Source: Ampelomyces quisqualis (lineage: Eukaryota > Ascomycota > Dothideomycetes > Pleosporales > Phaeosphaeriaceae). Taken from it: 64,000 nt of DNA. Where the stretch lies: contig JAGTXZ010000010.1 of the NCBI GenBank assembly GCA_018398575.1, positions 124,001-188,000 on the forward strand, in the 5' to 3' direction. Numbering within the stretch: the first letter of the stretch is position 1; each line of letters opens with the position of its first letter. Positions 43,701-55,860 of the stretch are shown here, in pieces. A program made the translations under genes and the position numbers. Under the pieces are notes generated by a model that was given only the letters and a program-made list of their open reading frames with translations, had not been told where the DNA came from and ran no database searches.

Positions 43701-45725
43701 GCGGAACTTCATCGAGTTATCTGTAAGCGTACCGGTCTTGTCAGAGAAGATGTAGCTGATCTGGCCAAGCTCTTCGTTAATTGTGGAAGTTCTTGGCTCG
43801 CATGGTGTATCTGAAATCGGGTCGTACATGTCGATATCGGTATGCAAAAAGAACATTTGCGCAAGCTTTACGATTTCCAAGCTGACGTATAACGATAGGG
43901 GGATCATGGTATTGAACATGATGATGAAAGCCGTCAGACTTGGGAAGAAGGCGACTGACGCACCAGCGAGATAGAACATGTCGTCCTCGTTGCGTCGCCA
44001 AATAAGGTAGGCAACAGCGTTGAAGACAGAAAGGGCCAAGACGAAGAAGACAATCAGAATGACAATACGGTTGACGAGTCCTTGCAAGGCTGGAGCCTTG
44101 ATGCGCGGGTTCTTGTTGGCGTTCATACGGATGCGGCATTCTTCGCCAGAGTATATGACCATGCCCACAGCATCTGGCGTATTTCGCAAAACGCTGCCAC
44201 GGAAGATGATCTCGTTGAGTGTCAGAGGTGCTTGCTTGCCATGCACAGTGACCTTGCCTTCGAAGTTGTACAGATCTGGGCTGGGATCTTCGACAACGAA
44301 TTCGGCGTCCGTTGAAAGAACGTCCTCCTGGTTAATTATAGTCTTAGCCATGGAGGCGGTCGTCTGCTTGCTCTTGAGGTTTGTCTCGCCATCGAGCGCC
44401 ATGGTCTCGACGAAAGCAACATTGTTCTCTCCGCTGGTATGAAGAAGTGCTAGATCCGCCGGTGCAGCATCGTTGCGCTTCATCTTGATAATGTCTCCAA
44501 CGTTGAGATCTTCCCATTTGATGGTCTCCCAATGCAGCATCTCTGGTGTCGGGGAGGTGAAAGACTGGTTATCTGTTGATCCACCCCTGCGCACCGAAGA
44601 TGGACTGGCGCGCAGTACTTGAGCTTCCCGTCTGTTCTCGGCCTTGTCGAGGCGATATCTCCTGAGATCATCGTAGCCTTCCTTTGCAATGGAGAGTGTA
44701 ACAAAAAACATCAAAGGCACAATAGTCGTATAAGTACCTGTGGTACTGAGACCGGGTATCATCTGCAGAATAGAAATAACCAGAAAGTAAAAGTTGGCGA
44801 GTTTTGAGAATTGGGCCACCAGCTGGCGGGGTACAAAATTCCATGCAGAGTATCGCGTAGATCTTATCCAATTACTGGTATATGGTTGGTTCGTACGCTC
44901 ATCAAGGAGCGGGGCTGACGGCGCTGCGTCGACGAAGATATGCCTGCCATCCTTGCTGGGCGGAACGTCCTTGATTCGGAATATGAGTTTGCGGGCCTGC
45001 TCAGCTAGATCGCGAATCTTCTTCTTTGTGTTGGCTCTTCTCCCGGGACCTCTTTGGTGTAGCCAGCCATCATAGTTCCGCAGAGCAATGGGCCCTTTGC
45101 CAAGCTTCGACTTGGAGAGACTAGAGGCTTCCGACGTGTACTCGATAGGTGCCGGCGAAATCGTCACGACAGTGTCGGCGCTTTTCCATGACGTCTCTCC
45201 CGACTCTGCATCCTGTCCCATGCTGCCCCTCGATTGTCCCACGCGCTCTTCAAGTTCGATATTCGAGTCTGGCTGGTTGCTGTCGTATACATTCTTCCTG
45301 AACAGAGAAGTACGTAGCGAGTATCCTCGGTTGCGCGACGGGGCGGAACCTTCACCCTCACCTTCTGGCGACACCTCACGCGTTTTCACAGTCAGATCCG
45401 GGGTGCCAGGCCTCTTCCCCGAGCCAGAGTGTTTCGCGTACTGAGTGTTCCCAGCATGGTCTGCTCTAGTCTTCGGCGTGCCCGCATGCTGTCTCTCAAC
45501 GTGGGTGGAAAATCGTACTCGAGGCGAAGAAGCATCGGTAGACAGCCGCGAGGTCGAAGGCCGTGCAGCAGTTCCGACGGCCGAGGTTCTGGCGGGTTCT
45601 ATTGTGTATGGCGCGTTGGCCGTCTCGATGGCGCTCCGAGTCTCTGGGGCCACGTCGTCATCGTCGCGTGGTGCAGAGTGTCGCCGTCGGATGCCACCAC
45701 GGGGAGGATCTCCAGCTCCTGACAT
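40720..45725 (-). CDS. P4-type ATPase, phospholipid flippase of Dnf3 type
   Basis: Three exons, 41763-45725, 41324-41703 and 40720-41230, give 1617 residues. The introns are 59 and 93 nt, with GTACGT donors. After a long disordered N-terminus (about 230 residues) come NWIRSTRYSAWNFVPRQLVAQFSKLANFYFL (first membrane helix region), the actuator motif DGETNLK near 446, the phosphorylation site SDKTGTLT with Asp at about 662, nucleotide-binding KGADSIIMQRL, MLTGDKRETAINI, and the hinge GDGANDIAMIQEAHVGIGI near 1258. The last exons supply LFYLTQALYQRSVGYTGTSLYESWSLSMFNTLF and the final helices. P4-ATPases move phospholipids to the cytosolic leaflet of Golgi and plasma membranes. The Ser/Arg-rich insert in the nucleotide-binding domain is long, as in fungal Dnf3 proteins. 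Confidence 0.92.
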
Positions 45726-47022
45726 GATCGCTACACATGCGGTTCATGGGGTATGAAGGCCACTGCGAGAGCCGACCTCCAGCCTTCTCGTTCCCGGTAA
45801 TGCTTCTGGGCCGCCTCCGTTGTTCTAGCGGCTTGTCGTGACTTCTGCGCCTCGTAGCGATTACGCGGCGCTCACTGCACAATTGATGGCGGCCATGGAG
45901 GAAAACGCAAGCTTAGCATGCTTGAAGCACAGTCTCGCATCGTCTCCTACACTTGATTAAGACTCAACTGCACATCTGACGCTCGATGCGCCATCCCTGC
46001 AGCTGTCTTGTCTATTTTGAGCCTGACATGCCCCAGGAAGCGGCCCTTTTAGTAATAGGTCTAGGACAATTATAGACAACAACTTTCTATCTACAACTAC
46101 CTACACGACTACAACCTAGCAAAACCTAGTAAAACCTACTATAATAGCTAGAATATAAATACTATAAAATAATGACCTAAATACCTACTTAGACTACTAA
46201 CGCTGTTTAATAAGTACTTAACTCTCTAGCGCTAGAGTTTACTACCTAAGTAAGATATAGCGTTTCTAAGTAATTCTCTAGCTACTATCAAAGCTTTCTA
46301 GAGAATACTTTTGGCTAGTAAATACAGCTTGTAAGTTGTATAGATATTTTACTATTCTTTACTTATAGAGCGTCGAAAATAGTAGTTTTGCGGCAGATAA
46401 TATTTTATGGAGAAGCGCTTATTATGTTAATTCGAAACTATAAAAATAGCTGTTACTAGAGCACTAAAGTTTTGAAGATAAAGAGTTAAGAGTAGAGACG
46501 TTGTTACAAGCTTGAAATTGGTGTGTAGTGCACAGGCACTTCCAAAGTAGGAAAAACAGCTGATTTAGCAATGTAAGATTCACTTTGGTTTTCATCGGTC
46601 CTGACTACCGGCAGTATGCTCGCAAAATAATGGTATAGTATCGCACGTATAAGCAGACGAATCGAATCGAGTCGAGTCCAAAGAGATCCAAATTCGAAAG
46701 CACTGGCCCCGCTACTCGCTACGCCAGAACCTCTCCAGTCTATCCATGCAGCTAAAAATACTGTACTCCAAGTCTCCAACTAGTAATATGGTATCAAGTC
46801 AGAATCCCGTCGAATCGCACAAGCCGAGTCTGATGCTCCTATTTGCGGACCCTCCCCATACATGTTCCTTGAAAGCAGTCTGTTCTGGTATCGGGTAGTC
46901 GTGTCGCTCATGAATTATGAAACTTTGCAAGTATAAAAGCCAAACGCCATGCAGTATGCGGCCAGTGGTAGATCCAATGACAATGATGATTAACGAAACC
47001 GAGGTAGGAATTGGTGTCCTCG
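45726..47022. other. 1.3-kb gap with a small AT-rich RIP-like relic
   Basis: 45726-46040 should be the promoter of the flippase gene. 46040-46520 is suddenly AT-rich and TpA-rich with no open frame, the same texture as the large block after 49.5 kb, so it is probably a short RIP-mutated repeat copy. The rest is the 3' flank of samB. Confidence 0.6.
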
Positions 47023-48870
47023 TCACGATGTAGCAGCCACGCACCAGTGGCGGTGGTAGACCCACGCGCTCTTCTGGCACTCCTTGCTGCAGTACTTGGT
47101 CCGTCGGCAGCGACGGCACTTGGCAAACTGGCGTGTGTATTCTTCCCAGCGACCGCATCGAAAGTACGCACACTGTCGGATGCCTCCACGAGAGTCGTCC
47201 TTGCGGCAAAGGTTGCGCATAACTACACTTGCCCAGTACTGCATGTCCGATGTGTGATGCCGTACGGTAAATTGCTCAACTAGGGGGAAGATGTTGTAGT
47301 CGTCAGCAAGCTCGTACTCCTCCAGCTCGTCTTCCTCCTCCTTGGCCTCGGCCGCTGCTGCCTCTCCGTCAAGGAGTTGCAGATCGGAACCGATTTTCAA
47401 TTTCGGGACCAAGTGCGACTTTTGAAAGTAGGAGCGGAGGTTGCAGTATTTTGACACGTATGCTAGTAGCTGCAAGGACATGAGGACGTCCTCGTCGCGG
47501 GGCATGGCGGCTAGAGCACCCGCCGTGGCAGTGCGGTCTTGAGCGTAGCGCGGGTACCAAGGTGGCGGCGGGTTGGTGTTGACCGCGTTGATGGCAGGTT
47601 GCATGGGTGAGAAGCCAGTGATGGGGTTGTTGGGTGGGGTGTTTGTGGGATTGATAAGACTACCATCAAGGGCGGGGCGGTGTGTGATGTTGAACGTCTC
47701 ATTGTTCTCGTCTGTTCCTTCCGAGGGCGCTGCAATTGGCACAGGAGTGGTGCCAGCATCCAGCAGCTCAGGGTTGTCAACAATGTCCGCCATGTTCATC
47801 TCGTTGTTTTGTATGCCGACAATGGGCTCGTTGGCAAGGCCTGCCACGGTCGCATTGTCGGCCACAATCTCATCTTGCTGGGCTTCGACATCCGATTCGC
47901 CAGACACGGACAGCTGGTGGCGGATCGAGGGCCGACGTCGAGCTCGCAATGTACCTGCTCGCGGACTCGTCTGATGCACCAGTAGGGCGCTTGGTGTGGT
48001 TGGCGACTCGGGTTGGGATGTCATCTCACCTTGGAGGGCGGGGAGCATCGAGGGTAAGCGATCCGCATCACGCACAGGTCTTAGTGCAAAAGCATCGGCG
48101 GTGGCATCCATGCTTGGAAGCGCTGTGACGAGTGGCTGTCCGATACCACGGGTGGTGTTGCCCACAGTTCCGAAGATGTGGGCCCGGCCTTCATGGCTTC
48201 GGTGGTGGTGGTGATGAGCAGGTCGGCCGCGGTTAAAAGCGGTTCGCTCTGGCGGTGAGCTCAGCGAGAAGGCCGGGATGGGTGTGGCGTCGGCCGTCTG
48301 TGAGTCAGCTTGCGCTTGTGCAAAGGCCTGGGGTATTTCAATGGGGGGCGGGATGGCACGCCGCGAGGAGCGTTCGGCTCTGTGTCCCGAACCAGAGACC
48401 GTCTCGCCAGAGCGCGATGCGTGGTGTCGGGCGGATGCGCCAAGGCGGGCGGAGCGGTGGATCTCGGCCTCGGTCCTCGCCTTGCACTTGTCGACAACTC
48501 GCAGGTAGTTGTCCAAGATGGTGGCAATGACAGGGACCATGTCGGCCTCGACGACACGCGTCCTGACGTTCTCGGAACCACGCACGCCGATGTTGAAGAT
48601 GCATTGGAAGGCGAGGTTCCACTTCCACATGTCCATCATGTCCTTGCTGCGGCCTTCTTTGAGGATGCATATCAGCCTCTCGATGCCGCCATCGACGGTC
48701 AGGATGTCGCGTATCCGCGCCGACGAGGTGGTGAGATACGCGAGGTGGTTGAGCGAGTTGATGAGCGGGAGGGTCGAGGTGCAGTCGAGGGCGCGGCGGT
48801 CGTAGAGAGCCGTGGTGATGCCGACCGAGGCCTTGTTGGCGTTGGGAATGCTGAAGTTGACCTCACGCAT
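47023..48870 (-). CDS. samB: MYND zinc-finger protein SamB/Mub1
   Basis: A 615-codon single exon. The N-terminus MREVNFSIPNANKASVGITTALYDRRALDCTSTLPLINSLNHLAYLTTSSARIRDILTVDGG and the ARM-like segment GRSKDMMDMWKWNLAFQC are strongly typical of SamB orthologues. The middle (about 150-480) is disordered. The C-terminal MYND finger has CAYFRCG, CRRCRRTKYCSKECQ and HRHWC in order, supplying the two interleaved zinc sites. Yeast Mub1 works with the E3 ligase Ubr2 and the E2 Rad6 to degrade Rpn4; Aspergillus samB controls polar growth, septation and conidiophore development. The gene sits directly beside the RIP-mutated block. Its promoter (48871-49500) faces that block. Confidence 0.95.
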   Translation of the reverse strand: MREVNFSIPNANKASVGITTALYDRRALDCTSTLPLINSLNHLAYLTTSSARIRDILTVDGGIERLICILKEGRSKDMMDMWKWNLAFQCIFNIGVRGSENVRTRVVEADMVPVIATILDNYLRVVDKCKARTEAEIHRSARLGASARHHASRSGETVSGSGHRAERSSRRAIPPPIEIPQAFAQAQADSQTADATPIPAFSLSSPPERTAFNRGRPAHHHHHRSHEGRAHIFGTVGNTTRGIGQPLVTALPSMDATADAFALRPVRDADRLPSMLPALQGEMTSQPESPTTPSALLVHQTSPRAGTLRARRRPSIRHQLSVSGESDVEAQQDEIVADNATVAGLANEPIVGIQNNEMNMADIVDNPELLDAGTTPVPIAAPSEGTDENNETFNITHRPALDGSLINPTNTPPNNPITGFSPMQPAINAVNTNPPPPWYPRYAQDRTATAGALAAMPRDEDVLMSLQLLAYVSKYCNLRSYFQKSHLVPKLKIGSDLQLLDGEAAAAEAKEEEDELEEYELADDYNIFPLVEQFTVRHHTSDMQYWASVVMRNLCRKDDSRGGIRQCAYFRCGRWEEYTRQFAKCRRCRRTKYCSKECQKSAWVYHRHWCVAATS

Positions 48871-49500
48871 GGCGGGTGCAGCGAGGAGCCGTGGCTGGTG
48901 GGTGACGGGGGCGGTGCAGCGCTAATGTCGCATGTGGTGGGCGGCAGCAGCTCGACGTCGATGGGGGTCGGATGGGAGGCGGCACGCGGGCACGGAGATC
49001 AGGGGTGGTGTGAGGGGCGGCCGGGGGGAGATGAACGTGTTGTTCGCTGTGCGTTAGGGGTGCTCCAGAGCCAAGGGCAAGTGCGTGTGCGTGTGCGTGG
49101 GTCGCGGTGGCAGGGCGGCAGCGGGTGTCTGTTTGCAGATTCTCTCGCAGCGGGGTGCAGGGTGGAGGTGGGGAGAGCCTGGTGACGGGACAGAAGTATG
49201 CTGGATGAGGCTGCAGACGATGAATGGGGAGTGTCAGGCGGGCGAGCGAGGCCATGGACGGCGTGCTGAGAACAAGTGGAGCCCGTGGCCTTGGCGTCTG
49301 GACTCGTCGTGCCGATGACACACCCGTGCCGACGCATTACTCCAGCGACGTCGTAGCCCGTGCGAAGCTTGGGAATTTTCCAAGAAACCGTGGGGCCCGA
49401 GTAAGCGGTGCACTGGGTGAGGCTGCGAGCAAACACTCTTTTCTATGCACAGGGATCGCGTCAAATCCCCCTGTCGGAGTCTGTCCTTGTCCTATACTAC
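48871..49500. promoter_or_regulatory. samB promoter and leader, GC-rich
   Basis: Upstream flank of samB, GC-rich up to about 49.5 kb, where composition drops abruptly to AT-rich. Open frames here are GC-driven and antisense-like. A TACGGAGTA copy (49522-49530) sits right at the boundary. Confidence 0.5.
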
Positions 49501-50389
49501 AGCTCGGACTGAGTAGAATTGTACGGAGTAAGTAAACTCCTTACTCTTTATATATCACTACAAATTACATCTTACTATGTTCCACACTATAGCTAGCTCT
49601 TAGTAAGACTATACGTAAACTTTCTTATTTCTGTATATTATTATTGCGGTAAATCCTATGCACTCTATTCTACACTATAGCTAGTTGTAACGACGCAGGT
49701 AGGTACAGCTATCAGAATCAAATTAGATACGTATTAGAGGCATATGGGAGTGCGTGTTGTATTAGAGATTCTAGATTAGCTATATACCTATAGGTCTTGT
49801 ACAAAAGAATAAGAGAAACTTATCCTCTATCTATGCTATAGGCTTATATTTATAGTAGGCGTAGTAGCTAAGTTAGAGCGCTGTTAGAGCACTTTTAGTT
49901 TTAATCTACTAGCTTTCTATATAATCTGTTACTAAGCCTTTATAAAGTATTAGATATAACATGTGTTTACATATACTTGTTACATTACCCCTCTTCTTAA
50001 AATTAATAGTTTCTATTAATTAGGTCTGTATTAGTGTTGTTTTAAATACTTCTCTAAATTGTTATAAACTCTTATTTACCTTAAGTTTATTTTAAGATAA
50101 CGTAATATAGCTGTTTGTTATTGTTTTAATTAGCGCGCTAGCGCGTTTAACATTCTTAACTTTACCTTAAGCTTTTTAGTATACTACTTTTCTACACTCT
50201 TCTCTTATACGTTTATATATCTATAGCTATCTAACTACTCTCTTAATTTAATTATTAGCTAATTGTTTCTGTAGATATATATAATACCTATTCCTGTCTC
50301 TTTTAGAGCTTATTTCTTAGCCTATTAAGTTATTTACTTATAGGCTGCAAGAGCTTTTACCTGCAGCTATTTTAATATTAAGTTTAGAT

Positions 50390-51010
50390 TCTATTTAGAC
50401 GTGTCTAAGAAGTGTGCTTATTATACACTTTTAAATAAAAAGTGTTGCCTAGTTTTTCTATATATAGGCTAAGAGTATAATAGCTTCTTTAAGGCTCTTA
50501 ACTATAGGTTTACTGCCTTAGGTAGAAATAAGTCTAATAAGGTAGTATTAAAGTAGAAGGCTACTGTTAAAGAGGTAGCGTTTTAGTTAGCTACTGTTAT
50601 GTAAGTAAGTACTGTACAAGTAGCTAATATAAATAACGCTAACTTGTTAGTTAGCGCTTATTACTAGAGAGAGGAGCTAGCTAAGAAGGTTAGGGTAATA
50701 GCTAAGGAGGTTAGATTACTTAGAAAGAGCACAGCTAAGTTAACTAGTATAGTTACTTAGCTAGTAGATATTATAATAGTATTAAAGGCTAATTAGTTAG
50801 CAGAGTAAGAGAAGGCGCAAGTAGTAACATTTTAGGTAGTAGTAGAGCAAGAGGTAGCAGCATAAGAGGCTAGTACTTATAGTAAGTAAAGCTAGAATAA
50901 AGGACAACTAGGTAGTACGTTAGTGTCTATACCTAGGAATTTAGATAGTTAAGAACGTCCTACTAGTAGCAGTAACAGTCTACTATTAGATCTAATAGAA
51001 GAGTAAGACT
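50390..51010 (+). pseudogene. Relic coding region: Cys-rich start and coiled-coil, unknown element
   Basis: One frame reads through about 200 codons with only TAA/TAG interruptions. It starts with KKCAYYTLLNKKCC (a zinc-finger-like cluster), then Ala/Val/Lys-rich heptads (EELAKKVRVIAKEV), and ends near SNSLLLDLIEE before a stop. It looks like a small accessory gene of a transposon rather than chance. Confidence 0.5.
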
Positions 51011-54000
51011 TCTATTGTTAATAGCTGTTACTTACTAGTATAGTAGTTACAATATTAAGTTTAATTTTTTTAATATAATTATCTTGTAATGCTATAAGAT
51101 CTTTAACTTCTTTTTTCTATACTATAATCTACTTAGCTAACGCTTGTAGAGGTCTTAGCTGTTTTAGATAGCGTTTATAAAACGCTTGTAACATATATAA
51201 GGCGCCTATAAAGTTTAAGGTATTGTACTAGGTAGAGTTAGAATTATAGCTTACCTATTTTACACAATACTTTAGAATAGAGTAGTATAGCTTGCTAGCT
51301 AGGATCTTTTTAACTTTTTATTCTTTAACGCCTTAAATTAAGATGCTAGATAAGTTTAGGCTTAGCTAACTAGGCAGAGGGTTATTAGAGTTCTTGCAGA
51401 GAATGTCTAGAGTAAACACGTTATAGATCTTAGAACTTTTAGGTAGCTTTAGTTAAAATAAATAGCTAACTTGTTTAAGAACTTTAAAGAAGCTCTCTTA
51501 CAATTTAGTAAGTTTGTAACTTAGGCAAGTAACAGATAGATTTTAAGTTAAGAGGTAAACCTTATTACTTACTGTCTAATTAATAAGTTAATAATATTTG
51601 TTTACCTTAGTAGCTATCTGTTTTTACACTTTTTCTATATTGTCTTTAGCTGTGCGCTAGGCTTTATACATGCAAGTAGCTAAGCTTAAGGTATCTTTAA
51701 TATTTATATCTTTGTATTTTAAAAGAAATAATACTTAATCTTAGCTCTATTATAGTTTAGATCTAAACAAAAGCTAGTATAGCGCTATACTAATTGCAGA
51801 GTGCAGTAGCATAGCTTAGGCTTAATTAATTTGTTAGGAAAAATCAAGATTTATCTGGTTAGCCTAGTCGCGGCAACCTGCAGCTGCCTAACAGTAATAC
51901 TGTCTACTAGACAATTTGCTAAAGTTGCTTTACTTACTTCTGGTTGCTAGCAACCTAACAGCAACCTAACAGCAAGTTGCCTGTATTACCTGTGTTGCCT
52001 ATGTTGCCTATGTTACTAGTGTTGCTAGTGTTGCTAGTGTTGCTAGATTTAACAGTTAAGAACTGTTAAGTACTATAGCACTAGTAGAACTATATACTGC
52101 AGCTAGCTGCTTGTGTCTTTACACTTTTGTAGCGTAGGCTAACTAAGCTAGTCCTTCTTGTCTAGTTATATAGGCTTTTTAATTAAATATAGTATAGACA
52201 AATTGCGCTCCTTTAAAAGTAGGCTAGCCTAGACGCAGCTACTAGGCTTAACGTCCTGTAAGGCACGCGTTAGCAGGTACACAACGCGCTCTATATATAG
52301 AAGGCTGTAACAGCTACTACTACTTGCAGAGTAGTAATTATCTTACTAGTTAGTATTATTAAAATTAGGTGCTGTGTCTGCTAGTGCTGCACTGTCTGCT
52401 ATAGTAGTCTACACTATTACGTTATATTAAGGCTAACCTAACAGTATTTACGCGTTATACTAGCAAAAGTATATCTAGTTCTTATAACATTTGCGTTGCT
52501 TGCTATTTACAACTACTTAATAATACTTTATTTCTTCTTTATACTATTACACTAACCTATTGCACTTATCTAGTTCTAGTTGCTATTTCTCTTTAGTTAA
52601 GGCAATTACGTTAAGTATGTTGCCTTTAATTGCAATATTGTAAGCCTGCGTTACAAATTCTTTCTATGCATCTTCTACTATAATGCTCTAGCTACCTCTA
52701 TAGTTCTTAAACTATAGCTGTTTATCTGCTTTATAAAAGTATTCTAGTGCAAGTTTATCTGTATGTCTGTACTCTTCTAGCAAAATATTTTTTACCTTAC
52801 TTAATACTTTACGCACGTGTATATAGACAGTATTCTATGCAAGTTATTATATATTATATTACGTTTAGACCTACTTACATTATTAGTGTCTCTGTGTAGG
52901 ACTTTCTCTCCCTTTCTAACGTCCTTCTTCTTATCCTTTTCTATTAAGTAGTTTGCCTTCTCCTTTTCTTTGTTATTGTAATTGTCTATAAGCGCATTAT
53001 AGCAATCTTACTCCTTTTCTATGCAGTTAGCTAAGATATTATCTACGTTATTGTTATAAGTATCCTTTAGCACTAAAACGTTAGCTCTGTTGTTCTCTTG
53101 TTAGTTTGTATATACAGTAATATCCTGTTGTATATTGTCCTATATAAGAATCTGTTAAATGCCTTCTAAGTTCTTCTATTTTTTACAAATAGTATTAAAG
53201 TAGTCTGCTTTCTGTTAGCTAATACTATGTGTAGAACTTGCAATATACCTTCTACAGTGTGTCTATAGAAGAGTATAGTTTTCCTAGTACTGTTGTTATT
53301 AAATTCTCTTATTGCGTTAAATATAACTAAGCCTATTAGTGCTACTATATTTACACTTAGTTTATTAAACTTCTTTTAATTTCTAGTTATTGCAGCAATG
53401 CTCTATTTCCTATTATTATAGAATAACTATGCTATTACTGCTGCAAGACTAGGGTTTAGAAATCTAGTAGATTTAGGCTGTCTTTAGTTAGCTAGCATAG
53501 CTGTTTTAGAAGTGTACTTGCGTTCTTTAGGTCTTGTAGTAAGTAAACAAAGTCTTTAAGCAGTTCGCTAGGCTTAAGAACCTGTCTATCTAAGTAGTTT
53601 AATATATAAGCACTAGTAATTTCTAGTTGTCTTTGCCTTATTATGTAGGTCTACAAGTTGCTGCATATGTCTAGCATCTAGGCGCCTACTATTAGCTACT
53701 GTTCTTAGCAGGCTGCAACAGTACCTATATAGCAGGCAGCTTCTTTGCATAGTGTTAAGCTAATATGCAATTAAACTAATAACAGCAGAGTATTTTATAC
53801 TTTTGTCTAAGCGTCTAGCAGCATTTAAGCGTACACATGCCTACGTGCATTAAGCTATAGCGTTATTGCTATACTATATAGCGTCTTTCTATTGTTAGTA
53901 AGTAGTTGCGTTACTAAGATAACTCTTGCCTTCTCTAGTGTAGTCTTATTTTTTAGTAATACACTTTTCTTTACCTAGCGTTTTTCTTTTCTCTATAGTA

Positions 54001-54743
54001 GTAACCTAAATAGGTTTGTACTAGATAAGAAGAGTTGCAACTCTATAACAGTTAGAACTACTTAATTATGCACAATAAGGCATTTTCCTATAATGCAACA
54101 GCCTTAAGTCTAATAGCAGTTCTCTTTTAACTACTAACATTTTCTATATATTAGTCCTATAGGTTTTTAGTTTGTGTTAGCTTATTATACTTATACTACT
54201 ACTGCGTCTAGATTTCTTTTGTTAACAAGTAAGTAAGGCTGCAGATCTAAGAGTATATAGTATTTAATCTCTAGGCTGTCTTATTAAGTAACTTTTTAGT
54301 TAGGCTAGTGTAGTAGTTAGTTATACTTCTGTTTTAATTCTAGAGTTAAGGCTTAAGAATAGTAGCGTTAGAGTCTAGACAGTTTTTAGTTTCTGCAGCG
54401 TCTTAGTTTTTAGTATGTTAGTTCTAAGGTTACATCCTCTAAGAGCCTAACCTTTGCACTATTGTCTATTAGCGCTTGTTTTAGCGCTTGTTTAGACAGA
54501 GACATAGTGTGCTGCTAACATTACTTAAATTTACTACTTAGTATAGAGTATACAGAGCAAGCGCTTACTCTTTAAATGTTAGAGAACTATTAGTAAGGGT
54601 AGCAGAAGTAAGCAATATATGTAGCGCAACAGAGTTTTTACTTTACAAGTATAAGTAGGGTTTTTGTAACACATATAGTCTAATATTGCCTTAAATTCTG
54701 CTAGAGCGTAGTAGTTAGGCTGTTTAATTAGATAGCTTCTTGT

Positions 54744-55092
54744 CCTTAACTACGTGCTAGCGTACATAATAGTTATCTACTGTTAGCACAAATAGTTATG
54801 CGCGCAATATAGGCAATTAGCTCTCTTTCTATCCTTAACTGCGTGCTAGCGTACATAATAGTTGTCTACTATTAGCACAAATAGTTGTGCGCGCAATATA
54901 AGTAATTAGGTGCCTTTCTGTTCTTAACTAAATGTTAGTGTACACAATAGTTATCTACTATTAGCACAAATAGTAGTGCGCGCAATATAGGCAATTAGGT
55001 GCTCTTCTATCCTTTTATTCTCTACTAAATGTTAGCGTACACAACAGTTGTCTACTATTAGCATAAATAGTTATGCGCGCAATATAGGCAAT
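54744..55092. repeat. Tandem repeat, 89-bp unit, 4 copies
   Basis: Copies start at about 54744, 54833, 54922 and 55011. Each contains TTAGCACAAATAGT followed by GCGCGCAATATAGGCAAT. The fourth copy has an insertion of about 10 bp. Confidence 0.85.
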
Positions 55093-55199
55093 CTAGTAGC
55101 CTTATACGTAGAAAACTATTTACCTAGTAAGTTATTAGTACAGATCTAGTATACTACTATACTAGTTATGTTCGTGGTTTAATTGTAAATAACGCCTAG

Positions 55200-55860
55200 T
55201 GTATCTTTAATACAACTGTCTCTTGTAATGCGCTGTGCTAGCGTGCCTTTATAGATATCTATATTTGCGCCTATCTATCTCTCTTCTTTATATAGTAATA
55301 TATGCTATTGTATTTACTTTTAAAGCCTAATTTGTGCTCTAATATCTGCACAAACAAATTGTAATTAAGGTTGTTAATATACTTGTCTATTACTAGCAGG
55401 TTATAGTGTGCATATAACAGCTAGTTTGTCCTAATAAAGGTGTGCTTGTTTCTAGTTACGTTTAACACTAATATAGTTATTATATTAGAGGTAATTTGTG
55501 TTATACTTAACTCTTTGTTAACTGTTTCTATTATCTTTCTACGCAGGTTTCTATCTAGCAAAGCTTACTCCTAATTGTTATTTAGTTTAGTTTTGTTCTA
55601 TTACAAGCGTATCTGTTAGGCTGTGTTGTAGTTACATTAGACAGCAAAGTGTGTAATTGTCTAGATAAAGTAACTGTTAGCTGCGTTCTATAGTAGTCTG
55701 TTCTGTTATAATGCAATTGCCCTTGTAATTTGCTATAGGTATTCTTTTGCTGTAGTTGTTTGTAAGAAACAGCCTAGTATCTTCTACCTTCTTATCTCTT
55801 GTTCTATGTTAGAGTATATTAAGTTATATTCTTCTACTGTTAGTTGCATTATATTACATA
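55200..55860 (-). pseudogene. Relic coding region, unidentified
   Basis: On the minus strand one frame stays protein-like for over 200 codons with interruptions only by TAA/TAG. It includes a helical, basic stretch (LLDRNLRRKIIETVNKELS) and a region beginning MQLTVEEYNLIYSNIEQEI. I cannot name the family. Since it lies downstream of the Plavaka-type relic on the same strand, it could be part of the same element. Confidence 0.4.
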
